DNA of 64,000 bases, taken from positions 25,826,474-25,890,473 of the forward strand of contig NC_058159.1 of NCBI RefSeq assembly GCF_020080835.1, written 5' to 3'. Positions 21,951 through 35,080 of the stretch are shown piece by piece (the first letter of the stretch is position 1; each line of letters opens with the position of its first letter). The position numbers were made by a program, and so were the translations under genes. Under the pieces are notes generated by a model. That model made no database searches, had not been told where the DNA came from, and worked only from the letters and a program-made list of their open reading frames with translations. Origin of the DNA: Cotesia glomerata (taxonomy: Eukaryota > Arthropoda > Insecta > Hymenoptera > Braconidae).

Positions 21951-22198
21951 TAATTTTTCATGAAAAAAATATTATAAATATCTTTATATTTATTTTTAAC
22001 CATTTTACATTAGTGTCAAGGAGAAAAAGAAAAAGAAAAAGAAAAGCTTGGCAAATCCAAATGTGGCATGCCTTAAGCGCTCATGTGGTTTATAAAATTT
22101 TTGACGTAGATCAAATCTACAAATTTTCACTATGAACCTCAATATTACGTTTAATTTTTCGATAATTTTATGGTGAACGTCAATAGAAAATAGTATAT

Positions 22199-22409
22199 TA
22201 CACATCTAGGGCAGTAAAATAAGAAATGTCTCAGATCACATGTAATTGTTGTCCGAGGCGAAGCCGAGGTCAATAAACATGTGATCTGAGGCTTTCTTAT
22301 TTACTGCCCGTGGTGTGTATACTATTTTTCTCCTCGACGGAGGCGGAAAGCGGCATTTTCGTTTAGCGCAGCGGGAGGGAAATTGACGCTTTCCGCCCGG
22401 AGGTGAGAA
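22199..22409. mobile_element. Paired-hairpin element, second small copy
   Basis: Hairpin A (22199-22318) pairs ctagggcagtaaaataag with cttatttactgccc and cagatcacatgt with its complement around a centre ccgaggcgaagccgagg. Hairpin B (22327-22409) pairs tttctcctcgacggaggcgg with the ccgcccggaggtgagaaa side, with the inner word cgtttagcgcagcggg. The link tgtatactattttt is as in the copy at 12840. ORFs here come from the palindromes. Confidence 0.85.
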
Positions 22410-22649
22410 AAAAAAATTATCTCTACTGTGCACTTTCAGAATACATTGAAACGATAATTATAATAATGAGTTAATCTAGAAGAAATTATAAGAAAATTAA
22501 TTTTATTTACAATTCAATTTAAAGTTTCATCCAAATTTTTCCGCGGATAGTATTTATTTTCATACGAATTCAAAGCCCTCTTGCGTTTCAAGTAAATCAT
22601 GAGAAAAAACGGTAGGGAACTGTCTTACCAGCAGATACCAGACTACCTG

Positions 22650-24584
22650 ATACCCTGATAGCCATGCAGAATACAAGTTGGCTTTAGACTGGACTCCAAG
22701 TTGTGAAAAATCTACGACTCGAATCTAACGACAGTTTCATTAACCCTTCGTTGGTCGCGCTATGAGCGATTCCCCGCTTTTTTTTTTTCAATTCGTTATA
22801 AAAAAAAAAATAATTTTTTCCAGCCTTAAAAAATTTAGCTATTCCTTCTTCAATTCATTTAGCATGCACCTAAACAGTTTTTAAAGTTGTAGGTATTTTT
22901 ATTAATTAGATATTAAATAATAAATGTCGTAAGAACATGGAATCGCGGCGATTCCCCGTAAGCGCGACCAAACGCGACCATGAAATTTTATTCGCAGCAT
23001 TGCCAATTATATGAAACTTGAATAAATAAAAACAATATGGCCGTCATCAGCTGTTATAGTTGTTATGCGCATGTCCCATAAAGTTATTTATTTAATTTAT
23101 TTGTGCAATGTTATTGTAAGTAATTTTAATATAAAAATAAAAATATAAATATAAATATAAATAAATAAATATCATTACGTGGATTGAATCACAAGAATAA
23201 TAATATTACTACTGTTTCAAGTCATTATTCTTAAATAATAATTCTTAATATATATAATTTCTGTTCTTATTATGTGTTCTTATGTATAATTCTTAATTAT
23301 ATGTGAATGTTATAAAATGTAATTTTTCAATAAAAAAAATATTAATTTACGAGGAACTTTCATCATCCATTTGATTTCATTGTTCTATTGCGCTAATTAT
23401 TAATTTTTATTTCATACCAACTCAAATTTTACCGCGCTTACTTAAAAGTATACTTGGCAACACTGTAAGAAAATTAACATTGCGGCGATTCCCTAACCAC
23501 GCGACCAATGAAGGCGGGCAGTGAAGCGCGACCAACGAAGGGTTAAACATCTTGTAGTGCAGGAGTTTGAGTGAACCTGCACTGAACTTTGAGACAATGT
23601 CTGTTAATGCGGCAGAGTACAAAAATTTTACCATTTGCATTCTACGATCGGTAAATTACCGAAAATTGATGATAGTTTGTCGGTATAATCCTTATAGCCA
23701 TCAGAGAAATTCAATCTTATGGCCAATTGTTAATAAATTACAACTACAATTATAATTGTTATTACGATCACTATTATCATTGTTATTTTTACTATTTTTA
23801 TAATTATTAATAAATTATAAGAAATATATATTAATTCTGAGACCAATGTAATCAATTTTATATATTTGTACAAAATCAAATAAAAAAAATTAACAGTAAA
23901 TTTATTTTTCATATTTATTTTGCGTATAAATATAACTTTGGTGCTATATTTGCCGTAGGTGAAAAACTTCTTCGAATAAATGTTTTTTAACGATAGGAAA
24001 AAACATCAGGTTAAAAAATTATCTTTTTCAAATTTATCCTTTTCAATTAAAATATAAAAATTTTTATTTAATTTCATTGAGTTACTTATTTATGAGTTAT
24101 AAGTAATTAATACTTCATCAAATGACTAAGAAAATCGTAGGTTCTTAATTTTATGCATTATCTTTCTTAAAAAATCATATCGAAATAATTGCCTCAAAAT
24201 TTGTTGTGTTGTAGATTGAACTTTCTGAGTTAAAAACTTGATTGCTAAATATGTCTTCATATTTGTTAGTATTTTAAATGAAAATTGAAGTTTAAAATTT
24301 ATACAACTTCAGCTAAAAAATTTGTTAAAAAATGTTACAGTCTAACTTGACATTATTTTTTACGCAAATCTCATTACAACTTTTAGCTAACCTTCTGCAA
24401 ATAAAAACTTGTCAACAGCTTTAGTTCAGATGTCGGCGTAGGTTTATTTGAATTTCCTAACCAACTTCACTACAGATTCAATACAGGATTCTGCAGTGAG
24501 TGACTTTAAGTGAACTTTGAAACGACTTGGCTAAAATCCCGCCAGTGCAGGTTATTTTACTCAAAGCGTGGCTATCAGGGTAAT
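22650..24584. mobile_element. Possible older element bounded by an 18-19 base inverted repeat, hosting the piggyBac-like MITE
   Basis: ataccctgatagccatgc (22650-22667) is nearly the reverse complement of gcgtggctatcagggtaat (24566-24584). A second word, aacctgcact (about 23575), has a complement near 24543-24552. If real, this is a decayed element of about 1.9 kb into which the TTAA element at 22740 inserted. Support is limited to these short matches. Confidence 0.3.
22740..23546. mobile_element. piggyBac-like MITE with TTAA target-site duplications
   Basis: TTAA (22740-22743) is followed by cccttcgttggtcgcgct (22744-22761). The other end is agcgcgaccaacgaaggg (23525-23542) followed by TTAA (23543-23546). 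The 18-base terminal repeats are perfect inverted copies, start with CCC, and are flanked by TTAA, the hallmarks of piggyBac transposition. The 799-bp body is AT-rich with extra internal gcgattcccc and gcgcgacca words and has no transposase. It was therefore mobilised by an enzyme encoded elsewhere. Confidence 0.9.
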
Positions 24585-27098
24585 TGAGATAATTGTAGTA
24601 TAGTATATGCTGTGTTCAAGCTTTATCCGCTAAATTAAAATACATGATAGTCTTGAAGTTAGTCAAAGGTCGAAACTTGCAAAAAACGGGCCACGATTCA
24701 TTATTGGTTAAAATTTAGGCGCGCGCGTAGCGCGCTATTCAAATTTCTAGTTTAGAATAAAAAAGTAATATATGGCGGCTCAAGAGAACAAAATTTCATT
24801 GTCAGACATTTTTAAATTAATTAATTATAAATAAATGAATTGATAATACAACGTGATTTATGATACAGTTATCCCCACATAACCAGAAATAAAATTCCAA
24901 TAAAAATTAAGCTTTAATATTTGTCTCCATATGTCAATTAGAAAATTACAATAATAGTTTTTTTAACCGAATATTTCAATTAATCTATTAGTGTTGAATT
25001 CTTAGCTAATTTATAAATTATCAATTAAATAACTAACTTTTTTTTTAAGTCATTCATCTCATTTTTAAAAAATTATTCAGTATATAACAAAATAATAAAA
25101 TGCCAAACTCCAAAATATTTCGTTCCAACTATAAATTTTTATGCATGTATGCGGGTCTCTATTCTCAAGTACCTACTTTTATGATTTTCTGGCCGTTGAG
25201 GCCGTAAATGCATTCCCTTGTTTTCATCAACCCAGGTACTCATCTGGTTCGGCTTAAATATTTTCGTTGTTACTTTCCTTTTTTTTTATGTATGTAATAT
25301 TTTTATCAACGCTTTTTCTCAAGGATATTTCTCAGAATCCTTCCCACCAATTACAAAATAAAAAGAGTCAAAAAACTCTTCAGTAAGCGTCAGTCTTCAC
25401 TAATCTTTTGACCACGTAACTTCACGATACCTCTTCCCAAAATTCCACTTATTTTCCTAGTTGATTCTAAGTTGTCAGTCTGTTTTTGGTGATTTACTTA
25501 CATCAGTGTCCACAGTGTATTTCGTCACTCGTTCGATCTATCAATCATCAAGAACTACTATCCAACGTCTCGAGGCAGCTCCAATCGCCAAAAGAGTTTC
25601 TGTCACCTGGAACTTTTCAAAATTCAACACAACAACCTGTTTTATACATCAAATCAACTACGCACATCATCGGTATCGTATTTTTTCCCTAAATAAAATA
25701 CTTAAAGGTACGTCCATATTACAATTGACAAAATAGTCAAAGGTACGTACATATTACAATTGACAAATTTCGTTCTATAAAAAACGTCAAATACTTAAAG
25801 AATTATATTGTCTACTCGACCTGTCGTGGATGATACACTTTTGAGTTATCTTTGTCATCTTGTGCCTTCTAAGATAGTCTTCACGTATTTAACTTCACAA
25901 ATAACGCATGATTTAACTACTGAAAAGTCAATCTTGAAGAACTCCTGTCAGGATTTCTGTGTCCTGGCATGGCTCCTTAACAATTTGAGTCTCCTAACAA
26001 CAAAGCATGTCTCAAGCCCAGAGGTAGGCTATTCAGGGCCTATCACATATTACTTTCATCTCAATAATTGAGTCATCTGAAGGAGCTCCTCCAGGCACCT
26101 CAACCTAGAACTTCTTTAAGATCAAATCAAACTCATTCTCATACTGTCCACTATGCTCTCTGACCTGTTACGATATCCAAACCGATTTTCAAAACCAATT
26201 CATTACAATGTGACATTAGATTCACAGAGATAATATTGGAAAAGCCAAAATCATTGTCCGTACGAAAATCCAGTCAAGTCACACCTGGGAAGACGACAAA
26301 TTTCCAACTATCAACAGGAGTTTACTTGGCACGTCCCAATATCACAAATCGAAAAACCTTTAGCCGAAATCATCGACGATCCCGCTACCATCATGGTCTT
26401 ACATTTATCAGAACTAGATAAATTTAGCATCATTATATTGCTTAATCAAACTTTGTACCAATCCGCTACAATAAAAGAAAGCAATTAAACAATTAGAAAC
26501 TATTTTTTCTCACCACAATATTAAAACGACTACTACTTTTGCGTTGTAAATGTTACGGAAAAGTCGTAAAATTATCACAGTCATGCTCATTTCAAAGTTC
26601 GAACAAAAATATTGAAAAACAGTATATACCGTCACAAGAACCTCTAAGCTCATATACTTATTGAGATAAATTTAAAAATAACATGGAAGAGGATTGAGAA
26701 AAACAGGGAGAACGTTTTCATCACGACATTATGAACTTTTAACACCGATATCAAAGCGATTACAATTAAAATATAAAAAATGATGGAAAACCGTATTGGC
26801 GTTTAGTAAGAGAAATCACCGAAGTGTACAAAAATCTACTGAAATTTTATAGTTTTATGGCACAGACGAACTTGATAATAAATAGTGTTATTGCAAAGAA
26901 AAATAAAATAACCTCACTTTGGAAATTGAAAAAAAAAAATTGAATAAACATTTTTTACGAAACTCTCTACTAAATTTATCCTGAAAAAAAAGTAAAAAAT
27001 GCCTAAGTATTTACCGATTTCAGTATCGTAAATATGTTAACCTAAAAAATCAGCATGATTGTTATCGAGAAAAATTTTTTTTGTAAATACAAAAAATT
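23547..27098. other. Gene-free stretch, partly old repeats
   Basis: No gene is recognised. 23.6-25.1 kb is AT-rich and includes the inferred right end of an older element. A GC-rich palindromic patch (ggcgcgcgcgtagcgcgc) lies near 24719. From 25.1 to 26.7 kb the sequence is less AT-rich and has several open frames under 100 codons (for example 25461-25736 and 25808-26071) but no recognisable domain. It includes a short direct repeat at 25704-25767. Confidence 0.4.
25704..25767. repeat. Two-copy direct repeat, period 35
   Basis: aaaggtacgtccatattaca (25704 on) repeats as aaaggtacgtacatattaca (25739 on), each followed by attgacaaa. The two copies are adjacent and differ at one base over the shared part. 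Confidence 0.85.
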
Positions 27099-27180
27099 TG
27101 GCAGCGGTGGGATTCGAACCCACGCCTCCGAAGAGACTGGTGCCTTAAACCAGCGCCTTAGACCGCTCGGCCACGCTACC
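27099..27180 (-). tRNA. tRNA-Leu (anticodon AAG)
   Basis: On the - strand this folds as a complete class II tRNA. The acceptor ends GGTAGCG and CGCTGCC pair (with one G-U). The D arm contains GGCCGAGCGGTCTAAGGC. The anticodon stem CTGGT/ACCAG encloses TTAAGGC with AAG in the anticodon position. A variable arm TCTCTTCGGAG and T arm GTGGG-TTCGAAT-CCCAC follow. The discriminator base is A. CCA is not encoded and there is no intron. A run of six T (27091-27096 on the complementary strand) just downstream is the Pol III terminator. Confidence 0.97.
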
Positions 27181-28476
27181 ACAAAAATTTTTTTCTAAGT
27201 GTGCTATTTAAACATAGGCGCTATTTTCTAATGATAGTTTTCTAATTTTAGCGTGAAAACTTATCAAAATATTAGAAAAATATATAAAATATAATATTCT
27301 TTGATTTATAGACTTCAAAAGGATCAAAAACAATTTTTGAGATCTAAGTTTTTGCGGTGAAGTTAACTGGTTCATCAATAACTTTACGACAATTAGAATA
27401 GATCATGAAGTATCTGAGTTTTGTCGATTTTATATTTAAAAATGACTTCTGCAAAAGTCATTTTCTACTAAAACTGTATTCTCATCGATCCTTTTTCTTA
27501 TGCGCTGCGACGGAAAATTTTTCATTGAAAATCCAAGTGCATCTGTGTCATAAGTAAAACACTGGACACCTGGGTACCCTCGGGGCTTCTTGGGCGGAGC
27601 TTTTCACGCAAAGCTCAGCATCCTTTTCTAAAAATACATATAATAATAATAACAACAACAAAATACATCTGAACGCTTGCGCAGTCTTTAGTATATATTT
27701 ATAGCTTCATATTCACCCCCATAAACTTCCACGCGAATATATTTCGATCCGTGTCACGTAATCGGAGAACGTGCACCAGAACAGCCCAGCAAAAAAATAT
27801 AATCAATCCCTCGATATTTCTCTTGCCCTCTTTAGTTTAACTTTATTTTTATTTTTATTTCTTCTTTATCATTTATTATTATTATTATCCCTATTACTTT
27901 TTCTTTACACCAGATCCCTTATCGGACATCTGCCAGCCATTTTGTTGCGACTTAATATTCTTTACAAATATTTTTTTAATTCCACCAATTACACAATTTT
28001 TCGCTTTCAATTTTCATCACAAAAATACAAAACAAAATCATCAATTGTCTCGAAATTTTGTGTTTTGTCTCAAGCATGCAGTTAGAATTCATCAGCGTGG
28101 CGAAAAGTATTTAGCTTTTTTGTAAACTGAAAATATTCATATTGGTTTATTAAAATTTAGATGAAGGTAGTTATGAATCATGATAAAAAACTCGATCTGA
28201 ATTTATCATCGGAATATTCAAATTTTGATTGACATCGAACAATTTCAAAATTACATATTGCTCTTGTACTCTGATGACAATAGAACTATCGAAGAACAAT
28301 TTTCGTTGATAAATTTGGTATTCTCATCGCGTTTGTGACCAAATCCGCTCTATAGGGCGCCATACTGGATATATATGACTCCATTTCATGAATATCTATG
28401 CATCTACATGATGGTCAATGTGTGAACGTATTATGGTCATATTACTGGTTTAGTTCTCTGGGTGGTCTTTATGTTC

Positions 28477-28478
<2 letters not shown>

Positions 28479-28557
<79 letters not shown>
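28479..28557. repeat. (AT)n microsatellite
   Basis: An uninterrupted AT dinucleotide tract of about 79 bases. Confidence 0.97.
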
Positions 28558-28560
<3 letters not shown>

Positions 28561-29406
28561 TGACTGGATGTACGTGCGAAATGCCAATCATGTCATTTAG
28601 CCTCATTACAATCATATATAACCACTTTGTAGATGGTCATATTTATATTTATATATTCATGCTCATATGCAACGACAATGCTTCAATAATTGAAGATCGC
28701 ATGCATTAATCATAAGAGCAGTTATTAAGTGTTGCTTGATGTGTTGATATTATTAGTATTAAGGCTGGTGTTAGTGTTAGTGTTGATATTGTCAAGTATA
28801 TGAAGTATTATTTATATGAAACGACATTGGGTGGATGTTTGAGTGGGATTAGTCATCGATCAGAGACCGTTATGACACGAAAGTCGACTTTGTAGGTTTT
28901 TTTATACCTGTATTACACATATTACATGTGAAGTTAGATGTATTCGTTGGTAATCCTATTTGGTTAATGTATTTTACTTTTATGGTATAAGTTGGAGTCA
29001 ATAAACATAAACCATTTTTTTTGTCAGTACGAAGTTTGCTTCAACTTTTTTTACTGATATCCACACTAGATTTCGGATTGTTTTTTATAGTTGTTGAAAT
29101 AGAAGTTTATGTGATGAACATATCTCTATCGAATTCTCCAATTTAATTTTATTGTTCATTTTACGGTAATTATTAAACTATCTTTTCTCCACAAATTTTA
29201 CTAATTCTCACTCAATTTCCTGAAAACAAATAAAATAATAATTAAGCAACTAAATACCAAAATATCAATCAATTCAACTAATTCCACCGTGGGATACTTC
29301 CCTCAAGCCTGATACAATAATAGACAGGTCAAAAGCATTCGGTCAATTAACGCCTTGCACTTATTGAAGTTCCAAGACTCGAATATATACAACACATAAT
29401 ACATAA

Positions 29407-29410
<4 letters not shown>

Positions 29411-29462
<52 letters not shown>
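29411..29462. repeat. (AT)n microsatellite
   Basis: An uninterrupted TA dinucleotide tract of about 52 bases. It creates the polyIle/Tyr part of a spurious ORF. Confidence 0.97.
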
Positions 29463-29467
<5 letters not shown>

Positions 29468-30974
29468 CATAAACCAATTGAATTAACATAGGAAATAATA
29501 AAACTCATCAGCTCAGGCAGAATCGACACATGCATGTGTGCAAATAATGACATACACATTGTAGGTTGTTTTTCGCCGGGTTCAACACATTAAACATTGA
29601 GTTAGTGTAGAATAGAATCCAGCAGTAGTGAATGTACAAATATACATGCATGTAGATGAAGATGAGGCTCGGATGATGCCTCTGCTCTTGGTAAATTAAT
29701 CATTTCAACGGCTGCTGTCGCATTAGGAAAGGCGGATAAGACAAATGAACGTTGTGGAGCTTGTTAAAAGACGTAATCCGAGAGATGTGTCTGCCACCTT
29801 CCGTCCTCCATCTCCTCATCTCCTCATCTCCTGCTATAGCATCCCTCCGTCACCTTCATCTTCATTTTGATCATTCTGGTCGTGATATATCTGGTGCTTC
29901 TATATCTCTTCCTTCTCGTCATTTTCGCTAAACTCCGCTCACCCTGTCCTTCAGACTCGTCTTCATTTTACTCATCCGACACCTCCAGTGTCTTTTATCT
30001 TACACTTTGCACACATACACAAACTTATATTCAGCCATAGTCTCTTTTCTTTATCTAATTGAACTCAATATCTTACTAGATCTATTCGTCGTTTTGGATC
30101 TTTGATTATATCCATCGCCATTTTTATCCCATCCGTTATTTTGAGCGAAAGATAAATAGTAAACTTAAACATGTTTTAATACAGTTATAGCATTTATTTA
30201 CTTGAATATTTAGTAAAAGGTCTTAATTTACTACCAATTCTCAGAAAGATGTTTAAATTTAAAATAATTTGTGAGGAAAATTAGTTATTAATTATTTGAA
30301 TGTCTTTAATTTTAATAATTTTTTTTTGAATTAAGAAATTTGACAAAGAAAATAAAAATGTATTTAAATTATTTTTTAAAAAGTTATTAGTTATAAACTT
30401 GCAAATTTTAGAAAAATCCATGAAGAAAACTTAAATAATTATTTCCAAGTTTACTAATTATTATTCTTTAAGGATTTAAGGGTGGAGGTTGGATAACCAC
30501 CATTGCATTAGAACCCAGAGATATTGAGCAATGCGTAGAGAGAGCTTTTGAGAAATGAAATGAAAAACTAAAGCGAGGGATGAAAGAGAGACTGAAAGCT
30601 AGGAAGGATAAAAGGAAGAAGGAGAGAAGAGATTTGTCTCACCATTTTGTCAGACCCTCGCAGAATCTCAGTGTTGTTGCTATGGAAACGTCGCTTTCGG
30701 ATAAGGGGCACGCGTGTGTAACAGGGCGAGTGAAAAGTTCTATGTGAGTAAGGGTAATGTATATTTGTTGTATGTGTTGTAGTTGCAGACAGCAGCCATT
30801 GTTACCAAACGTAACTTTAGCATTCATACGCGGTATATATTAGTTGCGATTGTTATGTGCATTCATATATGTTTTAAACAAACTTTTTTGCGTTATGATT
30901 GCTTCGTTCTTTAGGTATGGCTGACTAATATTGAAAGTTAAAGGTTTCTACCGAAAAATTAAAAATAACTTCAG

Positions 30975-31627
30975 GGTATGAACTTCATTATCTAGAAACA
31001 GGAGGAAAGTTTCAACCGTTATTATTATTATTATTATTACTGCACGGTTTTCCCGATTGCTGGCTGTCTTGGCGAGAGCAATTGCCAATTTTATCAGAGC
31101 ACTTCAGGTTTTTATATTCCTCTTTCTTTCCTAATTAATTAAAATTCCTTATGTACAAATAAATTTCGATAATTTGCATCAATTTACTGAGTGGTCGCTT
31201 TGGACTTGAAAGGGTTTGGTGACAGCGACAAACCGACCAGAAGGCGATCATACAGAATAGAAGTTTTAATTAACGAATTACGTCAATTTATCTCGACACT
31301 GGGAGTCGATAAATGCAGCATAATTGGGCACGATCTTGGCGGGCTGCTCGGCTGGTTTATGAAGATACTTCATAGCAACATAATTGATAAATTTGTCGCT
31401 TTATCTAGTCCACAGCCGAATCTTTATTGGGATGAACTATGCAAGAATAATTCTTTTTACAGGTAATTTGTGAACTTTAATGACTATTTTTTTACATTTC
31501 TTCATTGTTAAGTAAAAAAATAGTCATTAAAGTTCAAAAATAAAAATAAAAAAAATTTATAACTAATTTTTAATAATTTAATACTACTTTTTTCATATTA
31601 ATACTTACTTGTTATAAATGGATGCAC
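30975..31627 (+). pseudogene. Intron-retaining partial duplicate of the epoxide hydrolase gene
   Basis: The segment copies exon 2, intron 2, exon 3, part of intron 3 and the first ten bases of exon 4 of the gene at 16911-19931, in opposite orientation. Exon 2-like is 30975-31107, exon 3-like 31190-31462, and the exon 4 start is at 31618. Defects: a one-base deletion early in exon 2 brings a TAG into frame; the exon 2 Leu-coding TTA run is expanded; the exon 3 acceptor CAG is CTG; and the exon 4 acceptor TAG is TAA. There is no exon 1 and nothing after the start of exon 4. Exon 3 itself is open and keeps GHDLGG, with a few substitutions such as SQF to RQF. Retained introns exclude retroposition, so this is a DNA-level duplication. 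It is not expected to make an enzyme. Confidence 0.88.
31471..31536. repeat. Perfect 25-base inverted repeat in the pseudogene's intron 3
   Basis: The word opening tgaactttaatgactatt (31471-31495) is exactly complementary to the word ending tagtcattaaagttca (31512-31536), with a 16-base loop. The parent intron has only the left arm in similar form, so the right arm arose in the duplicate or at its breakpoint. Confidence 0.9.
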
Positions 31628-31639
31628 AATAAAATAATT

Positions 31640-34290
31640 GAATATAAAATACGCAGTAATAATTATGTACAATAGTTTTTTTTACAAAATGCATTTGATA
31701 AATATTATTTCAAGTCATCATTAATTTTTTGAATCAAAAGTTGATTCGTTTTTAAGATTTCATTTCAGCAAAATTAAAACATACTTTCACGTGAAAGTAA
31801 TGAATTTAATTCTTGAACTAAAAAATTTTTCTTTGATTTGGTAAATTTTACTTGTTTCAACAATTTTCCTGCCATTTAACTTTCGTAAAAAATGAAAAAT
31901 AAATTTCATAAAAAAATTTACTTGAACTGAAGCAATTTACTAGTTTTAGAATTTTTTTACTCCATCTAAGATGATCAAATTCTTCAAAATTATGTTTTTG
32001 ATGGAAGATTTCTTCTTTTTTATCAGTATACAATAAAAAATTCATGATAATTTTTTGTTCTTCCAATTATTACGTAAGTTTTCGAACTAAAATTTCAGTT
32101 TAAAAAGTATAAGATCAAGATTCGAGATTTGAGAAAGTGAATAGGCAGAGTATAGTAGTGGATAACTTTCGTAGACATGGATACACTTTGAATGAAATTC
32201 GAACCGAAAAAAACTTAGATATTCGGCGATATCGATGGAAATATAACTCTTGAGGTTGAAGAGAGTTTAGTGTGAAAAGTTTTCCTGCCTTAAGTTATGG
32301 AGTAGACTGTTATATGCTTTTCAGATAATATATAATTTTATTCAGGGTTCTTCATACTCTACACGGTATGGCATGTAGTAGAGAGAAGAGAGTAAAATAA
32401 GTGAGCGAGTGAGTAAAAATAAATAAAAGAAATGGAACCCAGTGTGGGTATATTAAACCTCGACTATTTGCCACAAAGCTCTTTTCTACGATATGTATCA
32501 AATTATCGACATAATGGAAAATGGTGGCAACGGAACACCTACCAGGTGTCACATTATCGCCCGAAGAATACCTTAGGTATATACTATACATATACATTCG
32601 GATTAACACAATATTCATTATTGTAATGTCCACACGGTGTAACACCATAATGGATACGTGACAATGGTACTAAGCGGTACAAAGCGTGTTGCTTTAATAG
32701 GTATCCAGTTGCATTTGTACGTACATGCATTTTTTTAGCATTATATTGTATATGTGCGAGGTTAGTATAAAGTATCCATGATATTTTCCGATATTACTTT
32801 CATTCTCCATGATATTATATATCTTGACGTTTTTTTGGCTTAAAAAATTATTCCTCGCTAGTAAGACGGAAATTTTTTAAAGTAGAAAATTTTCAGATAA
32901 AGTTAAATATGTTTTTTTTGGTGGAAAATTATTTCACAATAATTTTAAGATTGAATTTTGAGTGGAATTTTTACAAGAAAAATTATACAAAAATTTAACT
33001 TGATTCAAGAGAAAAAATTTGAACTAAAAACTTTTTTTTTAAGAGCTTGATTATTTTGAATTAAATAAAAAAATTTTAGAATCAAGCAAAATTTATTTAA
33101 ACCAATAATTTATTTAGTTAAAAAATTTTTATGATTGATCAAAAATGATGTTCTAGGTTAAAAATTTTTTCTCTTTCTTCAAGTTAAATTTTTTATAAAT
33201 ATAGAATTTGATAAGTTTTACTGATATTATTTTTTTTTTTAATTTTGAACAGCCAAGTGATATTTAAAAAGTCTTTAGTACGGATAACTTGAAAAATGCA
33301 ACCGCGCACTTGATCTTACAACGAGTAAAGATTAACGTAGAGAGTGAAAAAAGAAAATTAAATAATAATAAAATAAATGAAAGGATAAAAAAAGGAAGAA
33401 AAGAAAAAAAAATAGGAGAGGTAGAGGTATAAGAAATATTCGTTAAAAGCAAGTGTTGATTGTAAAATCGAAGGTTTCTGCAACTCGAAGAAGCATATTG
33501 AGTCGCGAATCAAAATGCAGCCAGCTCCATTGAAGTGATGAGAGTACTCTTGAAGCCTTCGAGGAGTTCTTGACTACTACAGCAGTCGAGAGCCCCAGTG
33601 CTCGACGAATCATTCACTAATTGCGTTCGTGACATGCTCCAAAACTGTCGGCCGACTTGCTTTTTTTGCTGCTAGATAAATTGTATATACAACGTTTTTG
33701 CCATTTTTTTAACTACCGAATCAATTGGGTCAGAAAATGTTAAGATTATAATTTTGCAAATGTTCAATTTGTTTTAATTTTCGATTATTTGATTGACGCA
33801 AGGAGCAATATTATAAATATAATGTTTGGGAAATGAAATATATTTGAATATTGGCTGTTGACTTTTTCGGTGAGTAGCGAGTAAATTTCTACGCCTCCTC
33901 GCGGTCGATAGACACTCTCGATTATTTCCCGTTATCCTAATGGCAGGTAATCACACGATCCTTGTTGAGGACCTCATTATTAATCGTCGAGTCCTTATTG
34001 GCAATTCAATCCTAAGAGTTTCATTCTCAAGCATTTTCATCGACGGCTGACAGATTCGAGGATGTCATTTCATTTGAATTATTGTCGACCTACTATTATG
34101 TATACGTTTTACTATCATTATTGTTGTTATCATTTCTTATCAAAATTATCAATAATTTTTTATCTGGTCAAAATCATTACATAATGTTTACTCGATATTT
34201 TTTATTATTTTCAGTGAATGATCAATAAGTGCGTTATGGTATTCAGAAAAAAAAATTAGAAAAACGGTAGACCCTGAAGGCCATCCGTGC
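31640..34290. other. Gene-free stretch with degenerate A/T MITE sequence
   Basis: No gene is recognised. Segments at about 31700-32100 and 32830-33240 carry words of the A/T palindromic MITE family (ttgattcaagagaaaaa, aattttacttg). A less AT-rich block at 33470-33660 and another at 33880-34080 stand out from their flanks but have no long open frame. Confidence 0.4.

Positions 34291-35080
<790 letters not shown>

Larger units (their letters stand above)
27181..30974. other. Gene-free stretch with AT microsatellites
   Basis: No gene is recognised. It contains two (AT)n tracts (28479-28557 and 29411-29462), a pyrimidine-rich patch at about 29795-29960, and moderately AT-rich sequence elsewhere. 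Open frames are short and lack family features. Confidence 0.45.

Noticed and set aside
22236..22433. Open frame with a Pro/Arg-rich product
   Set aside because: It is produced by the GC-rich stems of the paired-hairpin element.
31191..31466. Second functional epoxide hydrolase gene
   Set aside because: Exon 3 is open and keeps the nucleophile elbow, but both flanking acceptors are mutated, exon 2 is frameshifted, and the other exons are missing.
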